The position numbers were made by a program, and so were the translations under genes. 64,000 nucleotides of DNA, from positions 228,878,915-228,942,914 of the forward strand of contig NC_081410.1 in assembly GCF_030272615.1 (NCBI RefSeq). The letters run 5' to 3'. Source of the stretch: Cryptomeria japonica. Its lineage: Eukaryota > Streptophyta > Pinopsida > Cupressales > Cupressaceae. Within the stretch, counting starts at the first letter, position 1, and every line of letters starts with the position of its first letter. Positions 1 to 11,398 of the stretch are shown piece by piece. The notes under the pieces are model-generated. The model saw nothing but the letters and a program-made list of their open reading frames with translations. It was not told the DNA's origin and did no database searches.

Positions 1-925
1 TCTGAAACCCTGGAGGAGAATTTTGGCACAAATTCTAAGGCACAAATTTCGAGGTTTGGAAGAAACCCAGAAATTAAAATTTTCTGCAAACTTAAAACCT
101 TAAATTTTTCCTAAAAAATTAAATTTTCTGCAAACTTAAAACCTTTTATTTTCTGCAAACTTAAAACCTTAAATTTTTCCTAAAAAATAATCAGAAAAAA
201 ATAATAATTTGCAGAAAATAAAAAAAATACCTCTGATTTTTCTATAAAAAAAACAGAAAAATATTGACGATTTTTTTTCCAAAAAAAAATAGGGGCAGAA
301 ACCCTAGGTCAGATGTACAACATAAACAGTGCCCAGAAGACACCAAAATTCTTGACGTCCACAAAATTAGCAAAAATCACTGACTGTTTTTAAATTACAA
401 GGCAAATTCGCTGGCACAAAATTCGAGGCATGGAAAACGAGGCAACCAGAAAAATATGAGACCAATCCAGAAAAGCTCTCGAAAAACCCACCAAGAATCT
501 GAAATCAAAATGCAAATCCAACGGCTCAAAAATTGAGGCATGAAAAATGATGCACCTAGAAAAATATGACAACCCAGTTGAGGTCTCGAAAAACCCACCA
601 AGAATCTGCAACCAGAATAAAATTGACTTCAACTGAAGGATCAAAACCCTAGTCGAAAATTGCAGAAACCTTAGGAAAATTTTCAATCTGCAAAAAAAAC
701 CTCTAGGTTGCAAGCCCGAAAATCTCCAGAACCCTAAAAAAAATATGAATTGCTGCCCAGCACAAATAAATTCGCCCACGAAGCAGAAACCCTCAAAAAG
801 CCTTCAAAAAAGCAAAATCGTTTTTTTTATAAAAAAACAATTAAAAAAAAATCTGGAAAATATTCCAGAAAGAAGGCCATGAATTTTTATTAAAAAATTC
901 GCCAAACTTAAAAGAATCCCATCGA

Positions 926-940
926 CCCACTCTGATACCA
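926..940 (-). other. Primer-binding site, initiator Met-tRNA type
   Basis: The minus strand reads TGGTATCAGAGTGGG directly after the LTR. TGGTATCAGAG is the standard plant Copia PBS complementary to initiator methionine tRNA. It fixes the element's orientation as minus. Confidence 0.8.
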
Positions 941-1318
941 TGAAAAATAAATTGAATGAATGATTCAATAATCGGATAATTACATTGAACGATATACACA
1001 CGTATATATAGAGGTTACAAGACGATGTTCTATAATTAGAACATAACATTAAAGTAAAAGATTAAAGAGCTAAATGCTAAATTAAGCGTGAAGGCTAAAT
1101 TAAGCTTAAAAGCTAATTAACTAAAAAGAAAAAGCTAAATGCTAAATAAAGCTTAAAAATTAATTAACTAAAAAGCTAAATGCTAAATAAAGCTTAAAAG
1201 CTAATTACATAATAAAAAGCTAACTTAACAAGCTAAATAAGTCGACAACTAAAAATAGAAGATGACCACTAAAAATAGAAGATGACCATTATAGAAGATA
1301 TTAATATTATTTTAAACA
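941..1318 (-). repeat. 5' LTR (378 bp) of the element at the left edge
   Basis: It runs on the plus strand from TGAAAAATAAATTG to TTTTAAACA, matching the 298-bp LTRs at 19489 and 21249. It is about 80 bp longer because an internal run of short modules (variants of aagctaaatgctaaataaagc, 1060-1240) is expanded. On the minus strand it starts with TG and ends with CA. Confidence 0.8.
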
Positions 1319-1323
1319 AAAAC

Positions 1324-1913
1324 TTGCTCATACTTTCTTTGGATGGATAATTTTTGTTCAATGTGTAAAGTTAGCCTGAGCTTATAATGTGGATGCTTAA
1401 CTTCTACTTCGAATAAATATTGTTCGATTGATGGTATTATTCAAGTATAAAAATCTTGAGCACACCCTTGGAAGATTGCACTTGCTTTGCATAGTTGTCT
1501 TAGTGTGGCAAAACAAAGTATTGTTATTGGTTTCACCCAGTCTTTACCGTCTCTTGAGTTCATAGGAATAGCTTAGAAGTAGCATAGAACTTCTGAACCC
1601 TTATCCATTTTATCTTTTTTTGAGGAAGTCCAAAATCTGAAAATCAAAAAAAAAAAATAGAGAGCATTCATTGTTAAATTCATCTAAGTCCTAACTTGTG
1701 ATCCAACATAATTGAGCGTAAGTCCCCCTTGTATTTCAGCATACATTACCAAGGAAGCTATCCAACATAAAGTCGCCCATTCGCACATATAGACCTTAGA
1801 GTCGCCTTGTGGTCTCTCTCGCAATCTTGGCACAAGTAGTGATTTTGTTCAGGAGAGGATAGAGTATCCTTGGATATTTTATTCTTCGGTATATGATAAA
1901 ACGTACACCAACA
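1324..1913 (+). repeat. LTR fragment homologous to the 3' part of the giant solo LTR
   Basis: About 590 bp are co-linear with 25565-26116 (for example shared aaagttag.ctgagctta, tgtatttcagcatacat, acaaagtcgcc, gataaaacgtacaccaaca). It ends with the same ACCAACA terminus. The minus-strand element at 1-1318 has inserted into it, so its left part lies outside the window. It probably belongs to another LTR of the same long-LTR family. Confidence 0.7.
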
Positions 1914-3270
1914 GGTCTCCACTCTAGATCTATCTGTCAATATTCAACTTAAATTTCTTTGGCCAAAGCTGTTATTAATCATTTTTATACTACATGATTA
2001 TTTGTTTTCACTCTCTACTATACCATGATGTTTAGGACATAGCATGTTCTTTATGTGAAATGTATGTTAGTTGCATCATGTTGCACTAGATTCCATCCCA
2101 CCCATCTGTTCCAGATTGCTAGGTACCTCGCACAAGGTTAAGAGCTCTTTTATTGAAGAACAGTGGGGGAGCTTATACTTTGTGGTTGGGTGGAAAAGTA
2201 CCTAGATCATGTTCTCATCTCACAGTTAGCAAATGGAAGAGAGTTTGTGGCAACCGAAGGCTTCAGTATTTCATGGTATCATTTTATATTATTATTGATG
2301 TAAAAGACCACCTCAATTATTATTTTATTCCTCATGATGAGATGAACTATGTAAGTGACTATGATGTATATTATCTCTTTATTTTCACATTATGGAAATA
2401 TATGAGGAAATTGTGGAATTGTATTTTATGATTGCGTATATCTTTAAATTGGGTAAAAAATATCTTTGGAGAATACATGTCTACTTTCTCTTAAACAATA
2501 TGCCACAATCAAACAATGGAAGACCCAAACATGGCTAAAAATCAACCACTTCTTTTGGATTATTTGAAACTCTACATTGACAAATCCTAATGACCCTTCA
2601 AAAAAGACGATGGATTATTCTCATGAACAAACTCTGACAAGGACTCTAATGTGTACAGTGACAGCAAAACTTAAAGGAATGGGTATTGTTCCTCGACTTT
2701 TGTCATCGCTGTTTAGACTTCTTCCATCAACCCTACATTTTGTAGAGCTCTCATTCTACATCATTTATGAAAAAATTATTTCTAATAGCAGAATACTACA
2801 GTACTCCAAAAAAGTCAACCTAATTGTGATGACATTTGCATTTACACATTCCACACCAGCAACCAAACTACCACAATGGCCAAGAATGCTCCTTTGGTAG
2901 TAGCACCATTCAAGACTCTCTCCTGCAAGGGATTGCATCTACTTGAATTATTTTGTACTAAAAATCTTAGTTCATAGAGCACAGAGGTATCTATGTAAAA
3001 ACAATAATAAATTCCACAAGTCTAATAACATAGATCTCCTCCAATTGGGAAGCTCCTATCACTTCCAAATGATAAGAAGCAACAACTGCATACTAAAAAA
3101 AAATATTGTAACAGGAAATCTTCACTATTGTGAGTGCATATGTCTCCACCTTCCAAGTTCACCTCTTAAGGTGTACAAAACAACATTCCTCCAAAAGCTA
3201 AACAAAAACTTCAAATGCCAACAAGCAGTTCCAAACAATTAATGTAGAAGATAAACCTTCATAGCCATTA
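1914..3270. other. Intergenic, nothing recognisable
   Basis: A/T-rich sequence with short ORFs on the plus strand (2153-2431, 2577-2900, 2943-3242). None shows a domain, codon bias or splice pattern I can support. It may be the flank of the LTR fragment ending at 1913 or decayed element DNA. Confidence 0.4.
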
Positions 3271-3274
3271 ATCC

Positions 3275-3555
3275 TCAAATAAAGACTTTTTTTTTAAGAG
3301 TCGGGTAACTTTTAAACATGAGATGACGCTTGCATGACACAGCCTTCAGTACTACGTGAAACAATTTTTGACCCAGAGCTATGAACCGATGAGATCACAA
3401 TCAAGGGACCTCATCCCCATTTAACAATGTTGGGGTTCAAGCCCGCAAGCGCATTGGATCAACAAAGGCACAAGCTTGCAACCACAATGGCTCAGCAGGG
3501 GTTTGAACCTTGGTGGCCACAACAACAACACCACCACTTAACCAACACAATATGG
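3275..3555 (-). mobile_element. Candidate tRNA-derived SINE
   Basis: The minus strand has an A-box-like stretch (ggttaagtggtgg, near 3535-3550) and a good B box, GGTTCAAACCC (3501-3511), about 30 bp apart as in tRNA-derived SINEs. The left end has a T-run (plus strand ttttttttt near 3287), i.e. a 3' A tail on the minus strand. I could not find a convincing TSD, so the boundaries are approximate. Confidence 0.5.
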
Positions 3556-3754
3556 GAGGATAACATTAACTCATGGTTAAATGTTTCTAAGTGACTGTAT
3601 ATCAGAAAACCCGCTATAAACCTTTTCGTGCAAACTGTTTGATCAAATGCCTGTTTAGCACCAGTATGGGATAATGCCAAAACAATTAGCTAAAAAATTC
3701 CAGGGTGGTTATCAACGAGTATAATGTCCCCAAAAAAAGATTTGTGGTCTGTAA

Positions 3755-4735
3755 CCCTTAAACATTGATGGTATGTTGCTAATTAGAAACGATAAGAAAA
3801 TGATCAAGGATGTTAGATCTCAGCTATCTTCACAGTTTAATATGATGTATTTTGGTACTACAATCTTTCTTTTGGGCATAGAAATTAAAAATGATCATTT
3901 AAACAAGAAAACCTAGCGGATTTAAAGGAAATATATTGAGAGTATATTGCAGAAAATTATAATGCAAGAATGAAAACTTGTTAATAGTCCTTTTTGTATT
4001 GGTTGACAGTTATCTGTAGAACTATGTCCCAAGAAACAAATATTGCAAAAATGTGACAGGTTACTTATCCAAGAGTTATTGAAAATCTGATTGATGCAAT
4101 GGATGTACCAAACTTGACATTGAACGTGCAATGCGAGCCTTGAGCAGATACATGTCAAATACAAGAAAAGAACATTAGACTACAGTAAAGAGGGTTTTTG
4201 GATATCCAAACAGCACCTTGGATCATATAAACTGCTACCAGAGAATACCTGAGATAGACAGTTAGTGGATATATAAAAGGCTGTGTTACTGTTGACTAAG
4301 CTGGAGATATTAATTGCCGAAAATCTACAAATGGTTGAGTTTAATACTTTAATTTGTTTCATGAGCAGTGATTTCAATGAGTAAGAGGCAGGCAGTTGTT
4401 GTGCATCAACTATAGAAGCTGAGTGCATAGCAGCCACTCATGTATGCGAGGTTGTTGTATGGTTATAGAGAATGTGACCAGATGTTAGTTTCTTAGAGAA
4501 AGTTGGGATATACTGCAATAGTCAGTGCAATTTGTTTGGCAAACAACCTTATTTATCATGCTTAGATGAAGCATATTGATGTGCAGTATCATCTTGTTAG
4601 ACATCATTGGAGACAAAAGGGTATAGTTTGAGAACGTTGATAACTTGGAGAATGTTATTGACTCATTGATGAAATATGTCAGTGCTGAGAAACTTTCTTA
4701 CTACAAGAAATATATGAATATACTTGCACTTAGCA
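3755..4735 (+). pseudogene. Decayed Copia pol relic: reverse transcriptase to RNase H
   Basis: Translation of the plus strand, jumping frames, gives recognisable Copia pol pieces in the right order. These are NDKKMIKDVRSQLSSQFNM and LGIEIK (RT after the catalytic YVDD, here decayed to NIDGM), then RKYIESILQK, then a CPK...YP.VIENLIDAM...ADT block equivalent to the usual YASAVGSLMYAM region. After that come DINCRKSTNG (RNase H), STIEAECIAATHVCE (the usual STTEAEY block) and MKHIDVQYHLVRHH (usually KHIDVRYHF.R). Many stops and frameshifts show it is long dead. No LTRs were found around it. Confidence 0.7.
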
Positions 4736-5888
4736 GATGATTTATATATTGATAGTCTCTTCTGCCAAGTTTTCTACAAGGAGAATTGCTGGATGTGTTG
4801 TATTCTTTGCATGTTTTATACCAGCCTAAAAAAAAATCAACCCATTATAGGTGGATTTTTGGCCCATAGTTTTATACCCATTATATTGTAATACTGCTTA
4901 GCAATTTCATATAGTTATGTAGTTAATTTTTACTCACACATAGATTAGGATTAAGCACAAGTGACAAATATATTATCTTATTGTGAGCAATTGAATTAAT
5001 ATAGAAAGCGAATGGTGTTTTGCTAGGCTTCTCCCCAAAAGGGTTTCCAAGAATAAACAATCTTGCTCTATTGTGAGTGTGCCATTATTTTCCTTCTATT
5101 GCATTTAAGATTATGTTATCATTGCTTTTCATACATAGGTTTATTGTTATTATTTCTCTTTGTCAGGCAAGGCAACAAACTTCAAAGAGACATACTAAGG
5201 CTAGCACTTCAAAAGACCAGCATTCCAACCAAAAAGGAGGTTCTTACCACTTATTAAAGCCTGCCAACTCAGTCTAAAGAACAATTCATAGAAAAGATAC
5301 TATTATAACAGTAATGAGGAAGGAATCTTCAGGGGTCTTGTAACTTAACCATAGAACAATGATAAACGAAATGCAAAACTAGACTTGTTATGTTCTATAC
5401 TGAATTTAGTATAAAAGCATCAGTTAAAGTTTATGCTTTGTTGCTGTCTTATTTCTTATGTTATTCATAACCTGTAATTCGGTTTTCCTATGTAATATGA
5501 GGGCACCCCAAGTTTTTTCACCGTCTTCCATTGCTCTACTCTATACAACCATTACGGTCTATGGTAAGTTGTAAAAGGCAGTTCCCCCTTTTATCTAATA
5601 TTTGTCATTTTCTTTAAAAAAAGTTCTAAAACTAATCACTTTGAAAGAAGACTATGAAGTGAACAAATAAAAAGCACACCATGAAAATTTTAATTAAAGT
5701 TAAAATTTTGAAAAGAAAAAATAGAAAACTATTGTGAGCCTTATACATACTCAAAAATTATAACTATTAGTGTTTTCTAGTGTAACTGTGCAAGTATCTA
5801 ACAACCAATAATTTTAGCATTTGATGATGGATGATGTATATATGTATTCAGCAAACATGGTTAGGGAACTATCAGTTTCCAATCTTAC
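4736..5888. other. Intergenic or intronic, nothing recognisable
   Basis: A/T-rich sequence. Short overlapping ORFs at 5063-5277 have no recognisable domain. If the exon at 5889-5979 is real, part of this stretch would be its downstream intron on the minus strand. Confidence 0.35.
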
Positions 5889-5979
5889 CTGAGGATCAAT
5901 GCAAAGTAGAATATTCTTCCTCTCTTGCTCAGCTGTCCACTGTTGATCGTTGTTCTCCCAAAACTCATCATCCAATGGC
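5889..5979 (-). CDS. Candidate internal exon of an unidentified host gene
   Basis: On the minus strand a pyrimidine-rich stretch (tctattctttccttt) leads to an AG acceptor at 5981-5980. A 91-base open segment follows and ends CAG|gtaag, a strong donor (GT at 5888-5887). It is one base plus 30 codons, translating to PLDDEFWENNDQQW then TAEQERKNILLCIDPQ. The composition (acidic, Trp-containing, soluble) looks like real protein. I do not recognise the family and could not place neighbouring exons, so it may be an isolated relic or part of a long-intron gene. Confidence 0.45.
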
Positions 5980-6618
5980 CTTCAGGTCCAAAGGAAAGAA
6001 TAGATAAAGTAACAATGAGTTATCCTTTTTCTTCTTAAAAATGAAATCTCCAAAGAGGACAAAATAATGCTCAAAGTGAAAGTGAAACATGTACATGTGC
6101 TTGTGTAAACAGACATGATACACAAATTCTAATTTCACGTAAAAATCTTTACCATTAAATGTCCTTACAATATTCACAGTGATTCTTTAAAGCAATGAAA
6201 ATTTTAAACCTAATAAGTTAGATGATAAGGAGCAATCATTTGCTCGACTTGGAAAAGATTCATAATTGACGTGAACTAAACTAAGACTACAAACAACTAC
6301 TTTAATACCAAGGGGAAATTTCAAATCCATAATTCTAACCTTGTTCTTCAAAACCACTGACCAAATAGGTTGTTCAAAAATTCCAAACTCTTAATACAAA
6401 AGAAAATTTATACAGTGTCCTGATAACTTCATAGAAAGTCAAACAAATTCTGAAACATGAAAAAGCATTGTGCATTACATATATAAGAGTAGAATGTACT
6501 AGCAATTGCACCTTAGTGTGCAATGGGCATGCCGAAGATGTGTGGAAGGTAAATTACAAAAAAGAAAACGGTCTATTTTTAGCATCCATTTGTGCAAAAC
6601 ATGAAGTCAATTGAAAAA

Positions 6619-6752
6619 AGTTTTTTGTTTTTTTGATAGGTAATGGGTCGAAGCCAATAAGGTGTGCATACCCTACCCCCTTGTGGGATTTGAAATTGTG
6701 ACCTCTTTTTCAAGAGCACAAGTTCTCCACCACTAGGCCAACTTAGGTTATA
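6619..6752 (-). mobile_element. tRNA-derived SINE with 11-bp target-site duplication
   Basis: The minus strand starts cctaagttggcctagtgg, with an A-box-like GGCCTAGTGG, and has a B box TTTCAAATCCC about 45 bp on. It ends with an A-rich tail (plus strand gttttttgtttttttg). The 11-bp sequence caattgaaaaa flanks it at 6608-6618 and 6753-6763. This is the expected SINE structure: Pol III promoter, A tail and target-primed insertion. Confidence 0.75.
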
Positions 6753-6857
6753 CAATTGAAAAATAATGTTGTTTGTGTAACAAAGGTTACAATGGATAGG
6801 AGATAGCTTCATGTGTATTATGCATCCACTTACAAAGATCTGGACAACTAAAAGAAA

Positions 6858-6941
6858 ACCTTTGAAATAATTACATAATCAAGATCTATTACCAATAGGA
6901 CCTTTGAAATAATAACATAATCAAGATCTATTACCAATAGG
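6858..6941. repeat. 42-bp direct tandem duplication
   Basis: Two adjacent 42-bp copies starting acctttgaaata (6858-6899 and 6900-6941) differ at one base. No function is evident; it looks like a recent local duplication. Confidence 0.85.
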
Positions 6942-6957
6942 CTTATATTATGTTTTC

Positions 6958-7042
6958 AATATAGAGAGTGGGAGGGAGAGAGATACATAGGGACAAAATG
7001 AGGGAGAGATAGAGAGGGGAAGAGCGAAAGAGAAATGGGGTA

Positions 7043-7081
<39 letters not shown>

Positions 7082-7330
7082 CATATAGAAAGACAAAGAG
7101 ATACAAATATATAGGTCTAGAAAGAGGGAGATCTATACGGAAGGATTGAGAGAAATATGTCAAGAGATAAATGGGGATAGAGGAAGATAGAGGTAGATAT
7201 ATCTATGAAGAGAAAGAGAAATTGAGATATATGAGAAAATAAAGGAAATAAGACATGAAGGTAGAGAAATAGATAGGGGGATAGGGAGGGAGTGAGGGAA
7301 GGAGATATGGGTTGAGGAGGGTGGCTAGCC
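6958..7330. repeat. Purine-rich tract with a GA microsatellite
   Basis: For about 370 bp the plus strand is mostly A and G (agagag, gggag and similar), including a GA run at about 7046-7072. The ORF on the opposite strand is simply Ser/Leu-rich translation of this repeat and is not a gene. Such tracts can form non-B DNA, but nothing more can be claimed. Confidence 0.8.
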
Positions 7331-8091
7331 TCCGAGGTGGACTAAAGGATAGAATGGATCTAATTATATTTCAATATTCTCACAATACAAGGATGACCAC
7401 CCTTGAGATTGCAGTTTGCAAGCATTTCCAATAAATTCCTAATGTGGTTCACTATAAGGAATATGCCTTGAACCAAATATTAATGATATTATGGTGTATT
7501 GATATGGATTTGAATGCTATCATTGATTATTAATACTTTATGATTGTTAATGTCAATTTCTAGTGATTAATATTGTTTGCAGGACCTAAAGAAAGATTAT
7601 ACTATTAAGGGCATTACAATTGACAATTTTGTTACAAAGTTATATTTATAAATATAATGCATTTCTCATCTTAATTTAGAATTAATGTTTCAAGACTAAA
7701 TTCAACTAAATCTCAAAAATGGACATTATAGAGTTCATATTTGCATAGATTAATGGTGTGATATCAATTTGGTATTTTACTAACACAAGTTAAATAGATA
7801 ATAGACATCTCAAGAATGGTATCACTCTAACATATTATATATATATATATATATTATTTAATATATGTATGGTAGTTATGTTTTGTTTTTATGCATTCTA
7901 TCACATAATATCTATGCTTTGCTCTATTGCTGCTTTTCAAAAATTAAATATATCATTCAATATTGTCTAACATAATCATTGTCTTTTTTAACTTTTTTTT
8001 AATGATAGATTATAGAAGATCAAAACATCAAATATTATTAAATTTAAATTATATAATAATTAAAAAAAATGCATTTGGAATCTGGATAGTG
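7331..8091. other. Intergenic, AT-rich
   Basis: Very A/T-rich sequence with a short TA run near 7838-7853. It lies downstream of the EF-hand ORF. I see no genes. Confidence 0.4.
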
Positions 8092-8427
8092 TTATCCAAT
8101 GCCATGGAATCTAGAAAGAAAAATATTGAAAAATTTTAAACAATATTTCTGCAACCACTTGTCAGCCTCCACCATGAAAGAAGGGCTAAGAGGAACCATC
8201 ATAATGCAAAATTCGTGCTCATTTAGGGCTCCGTCGCCATCCAAATCTCCTTCCTGCACCATTGCTTGTATTTTTGAATCTGTCAAAGATTCCATGCCTA
8301 AAACAACATAATTTCTCCTTATACTTTCAACGGTGATCAAGGCAAAGGCAAATACAGATGCGGCAAAGTCAGTATACAAGGTAGAAACAGAATCATTTGA
8401 CCCCGAAGTTAGGGTTTTCGATCCCAT
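8092..8427 (-). CDS. EF-hand calcium-binding protein, KIC/PBP1-like, probably an N-terminally degraded copy
   Basis: The 111-residue ORF contains one canonical EF-hand loop, DLDGDGALNEHE (residues about 61-72), with Asp, Asp, Asp and Glu at the 1, 3, 5 and 12 positions. Around it the pattern VQEGDLDGDGALNEHEFCIMM followed by LSPSF matches my memory of plant KIC / PINOID-binding protein 1, small single-exon proteins that bind calcium and regulate a kinesin-like protein or PINOID. LITVESIRRN matches the segment just before the loop in that family. The first 35 residues do not match the usual N-terminus, and the C-terminus after DKWLQ also differs. This suggests a truncated or decaying gene. It is the most host-gene-like ORF in the window. 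Confidence 0.6.
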   Translation of the reverse strand: MGSKTLTSGSNDSVSTLYTDFAASVFAFALITVESIRRNYVVLGMESLTDSKIQAMVQEGDLDGDGALNEHEFCIMMVPLSPSFMVEADKWLQKYCLKFFNIFLSRFHGIG

Positions 8428-9449
8428 TTTATCTTCAAATACAGATCCACACCCTCTAGTAGCAAAGATACAGGTAGCTTAGGTAGGCATATTAAGATTG
8501 AGACCCGATATAAGTGCTAGTTCTTTAGCAAGGCACTCGTCGATAGCCATTCACCTGCCCATCCAAATCTTTGCTTAACCCCATTGTGGATCCTCCAGTG
8601 AACGAAACTGTTTATAGAGGTCTGCCATTAAACCTGCCCTACCCAATTTCTCGCCCATAATCAAGAGAAAATCTTGGGTGTCTGCCATTTAGGTTTTCCA
8701 AAAGGGTAAAAGCAATGAACGAACAAGATCTGTTTCATGGTCTTGCACACCTCTCTAGAATTTAAGGCCGTTGGATTTTCAAGTGAGGTTTTTTTTTGTC
8801 ATAGGGAATGCCTTCGGGATAATTAGCCAAAGAAGCAAAAGTAAACAGTAATAAAACTGACAAAGAAGAGAGAAAACAAGTAAATTATTAAAGATTGGTG
8901 ATAGCTTAGTCTAAAGAAAAATCATAGTTACAAATCCGCATGGAAGGATCAATATGTTTTGGACCAGCTGGATTTATCCGATTGGGTCTAGACTTTTCAA
9001 TTTCTATGAAAATTTAACCTTTTTTTATTTTGAAAATTCTGGGGTCCAGGATTCTTTTGACCTCCCAAACAAATCAAACACTTTGAACCTCACAACTATG
9101 AGAAAAATAGACCTATGAAGAGATTGCGCCCACAAAATGTCACCTTCAAATATAGTTGATAGAAACTTTATAGTCAAAGATAAACTTATCTAAATGCTGC
9201 AATCCTACCTGTACCCACTTCACATGTATAGATGGATTGTGAAGTAGCTTTGATGAAAACATTGAATATAGTTAGTGTTCTGCATTGCACACGCTCCCTA
9301 TCGCCGACAGGGTCCCCTTCTTTTTGGTCTTTTCGCCTTCGCCCTGTTGAGTTCTGCGCAGGGTGTCTCGTGTCTTTTTTAAGTGGGCCCGTAATCAATC
9401 CAAAAGATGATGATGTCATGAGCATAAGCTTGGGAATCCGCAAGGTGAG
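8428..9449. other. Intergenic, includes the upstream side of the EF-hand ORF
   Basis: No gene is supported. A GC-richer patch at about 9285-9375 marks a change in composition, and may be the start of the retroelement leader that continues to 11398. Confidence 0.35.
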
Positions 9450-9519
9450 TTTAATGTTCGGGCGTTAAAATTTCAAAAGATCGCTTAAACTGGTAAAACG
9501 CTAAGTCTGAAGCTTCAAA

Positions 9520-10620
9520 ATGTCCTTTTTAAAGCTTGCAAAATCCCCCAAATTTGATAAAGCGTCGAAAGGTCGCAAAAGGACCCAAAGTGCCGATTTT
9601 CGCCAAAAGGAAATTGAAAGGCATAAAATGTTAAAGTGTCAAAACTTTTCAAAAGGCTCTAAAAATCCCGAAATTCGCACTGAGGAGAATCGCGAAGTTT
9701 TAAAAAACGTTCGCAAAGTGCTCTCAAATCCCAAAATTCGCCAATAATGGGTAAATTGTGAAAGTTTTAAAAAGTTTGCAAACTAGCTAAAAATCCCTAA
9801 ATTCGCACTAACGAGGAGAAATGTCAGAAGTTTTAAAACTTTGCAAAAGGTCTAAAAATCCCGAACTTCCCAAGGCGTAAAATTGCAGAATTTTTAGTTT
9901 GAAAAAGGCCACTTAATCGCCGAAGTTCGCGATATATGAAAAGGGCGAAATCGCAATGTTTTTAGTTTGAAAAAGCCTCTCATTCGCCGAAGTTCGCGAA
10001 CTAAGGGAAATCACGATGTAAAGTTTGCAAACCATCTAAAATCGCCGAAGTTCAGCATCTAATAAGAAATTGCAAAAGTTTTAAAGAGTTAGTAAACCAT
10101 CCAAAGTCGCCGAAATTTGCATAAAGTATGAAATCGCCAAAGTTCAGCATCTAAAGGGAATTGGGAAAAGTTTTAAAACTTTGCAAAAAGACATTATGAC
10201 CCCGAAGTTCGCGATATGCATAAAGGGCAATTTTTTTTTTTAGAGTTTGCGCAAGGTATGAAAATGCCGAAGTTCGCCCAAGGCATAAATCGCAAAACCT
10301 ATTAAACCTTGCAAACATGCCACAACACCCTATTTTCAATGCCATAGGAAAATCACGAAGGGGTTTGAAAGTTTGTGGAGAGAGCCATAACGCCCAAGCT
10401 GGACGGCATAAGAAATCGCAAAGGTTAAGTTTGCAAACCATCCAAAACCCCTGAAGTTCGCCATAGGAAAATCACCAAGTTTGAAAGGTTTGCAGAATTT
10501 GAAAATCGCAAAGTATAGAGCTCACAGCAGAAGCAAAACCGCCGAAATTCCAACCAAGGTAAATCGCAAAGTATAAGTCTTCAAAGAGGGTATTCTTTTC
10601 CCCAACTTCGGCATAAAATG
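9520..10620 (+). repeat. Degenerate short-motif array in the leader (cgaagttcgc / ttgcaaa modules)
   Basis: Variants of cgccgaagttcgc recur near 9915, 9968, 10030, 10110, 10204, 10266, 10452 and 10540. They alternate with agttttaaaactttgcaaa modules (for example 9827 and 10168), spaced roughly 50-100 bp. The ttttaaaa centre is itself palindromic. The small ORFs in this stretch are by-products of the repeat. Confidence 0.65.
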
Positions 10621-11398
10621 AGATAGACGGTTAACCGTTTGAAGGATTTGAAAATACAAGAACGTTAGAATTTAAAAATTGTAGAAACCCTACCATTCCA
10701 CAAAATTGCGAGTTGTGCATTTATCTTTTCCAAAAAGCGTAGGGCATAGGAAAGGGGCATTTTCAAATTTCAAAGGAAATCAATCCTAAAGATCGGGTTT
10801 GTGCGGGTTGACGCCATATTTTGCCAAGTAGGCTTGCTATGTCTCCCTTGGAATCATTTAAAATGCATGCAGAATTGGTTAGATGTGTTTATGCAAAATT
10901 AATTAAATGATTAAGTCTTTGAACCGCATCTTTTCCCGTTTGAAAGGCATCAGGCAAAGTAGTTAAAATCAGAGTCTGTCCCAAAAGTTAACCAAGAATG
11001 CATTTTTCAGACTTAGGGAATCTTAAACCTCATTCATTTTTTGGCAGCTGATCTTAAAAGACTAAGTGCAAGTTTAGCAATCAAAAATGCCCAAGTCCTT
11101 GACCCACAGCCGAATAGTGAATTTTTTAATCAAAGAGCTTAGTAATATTTTATGTCCAAATTAATCAGGCTCTTTTTTCTGAAGTGTCATGCTTTCTTCA
11201 AATTCGGTTTTCCATTGACCCTTATGTGCTAACCTATCCCTTTTTTCTAACCTGTTTTGTTTCCTTCATCTTGTCTCGTAATCCGCGTCCGATTGTGCAG
11301 AATGGATGCCTAAATCTGAGGGAGAGTCCTCAAAGACACCTAGTGCAGCCGAAACGTCTCGAGCTTCTTAATGAGACATCTCTCGCAAAGGCGAAAAG
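10621..11398 (+). other. Remaining leader upstream of the large ORF
   Basis: No motif array continues here and no gene is seen. It ends in a GC-richer stretch leading to the ATG at 11399. An upstream ORF at 11184-11402 ends over this ATG (the tga at 11400-11402 overlaps it) but has no recognisable content. Confidence 0.35.

Larger units (their letters stand above)
1..1318 (-). mobile_element. LTR retrotransposon end, Copia-like non-autonomous family, cut by window edge
   Basis: On the minus strand a 5' LTR (941-1318) is followed directly by a Met-tRNA type PBS (926-940), and the rest (1-925) is internal sequence. The internal part closely resembles 20660-21230 of the complete element at 19489-21546, so they are one family. 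I see no gag or pol reading frame; short ORFs here are A/T-rich and match nothing I know. The 3' end lies left of the window, so the TSD cannot be confirmed; the base pairs just right of the LTR are aaaac (1319-1323). Confidence 0.75.

Noticed and set aside
6948-7163. Ser/Leu-rich minus-strand ORF
   Set aside because: Translation of the purine-rich tract and GA microsatellite.
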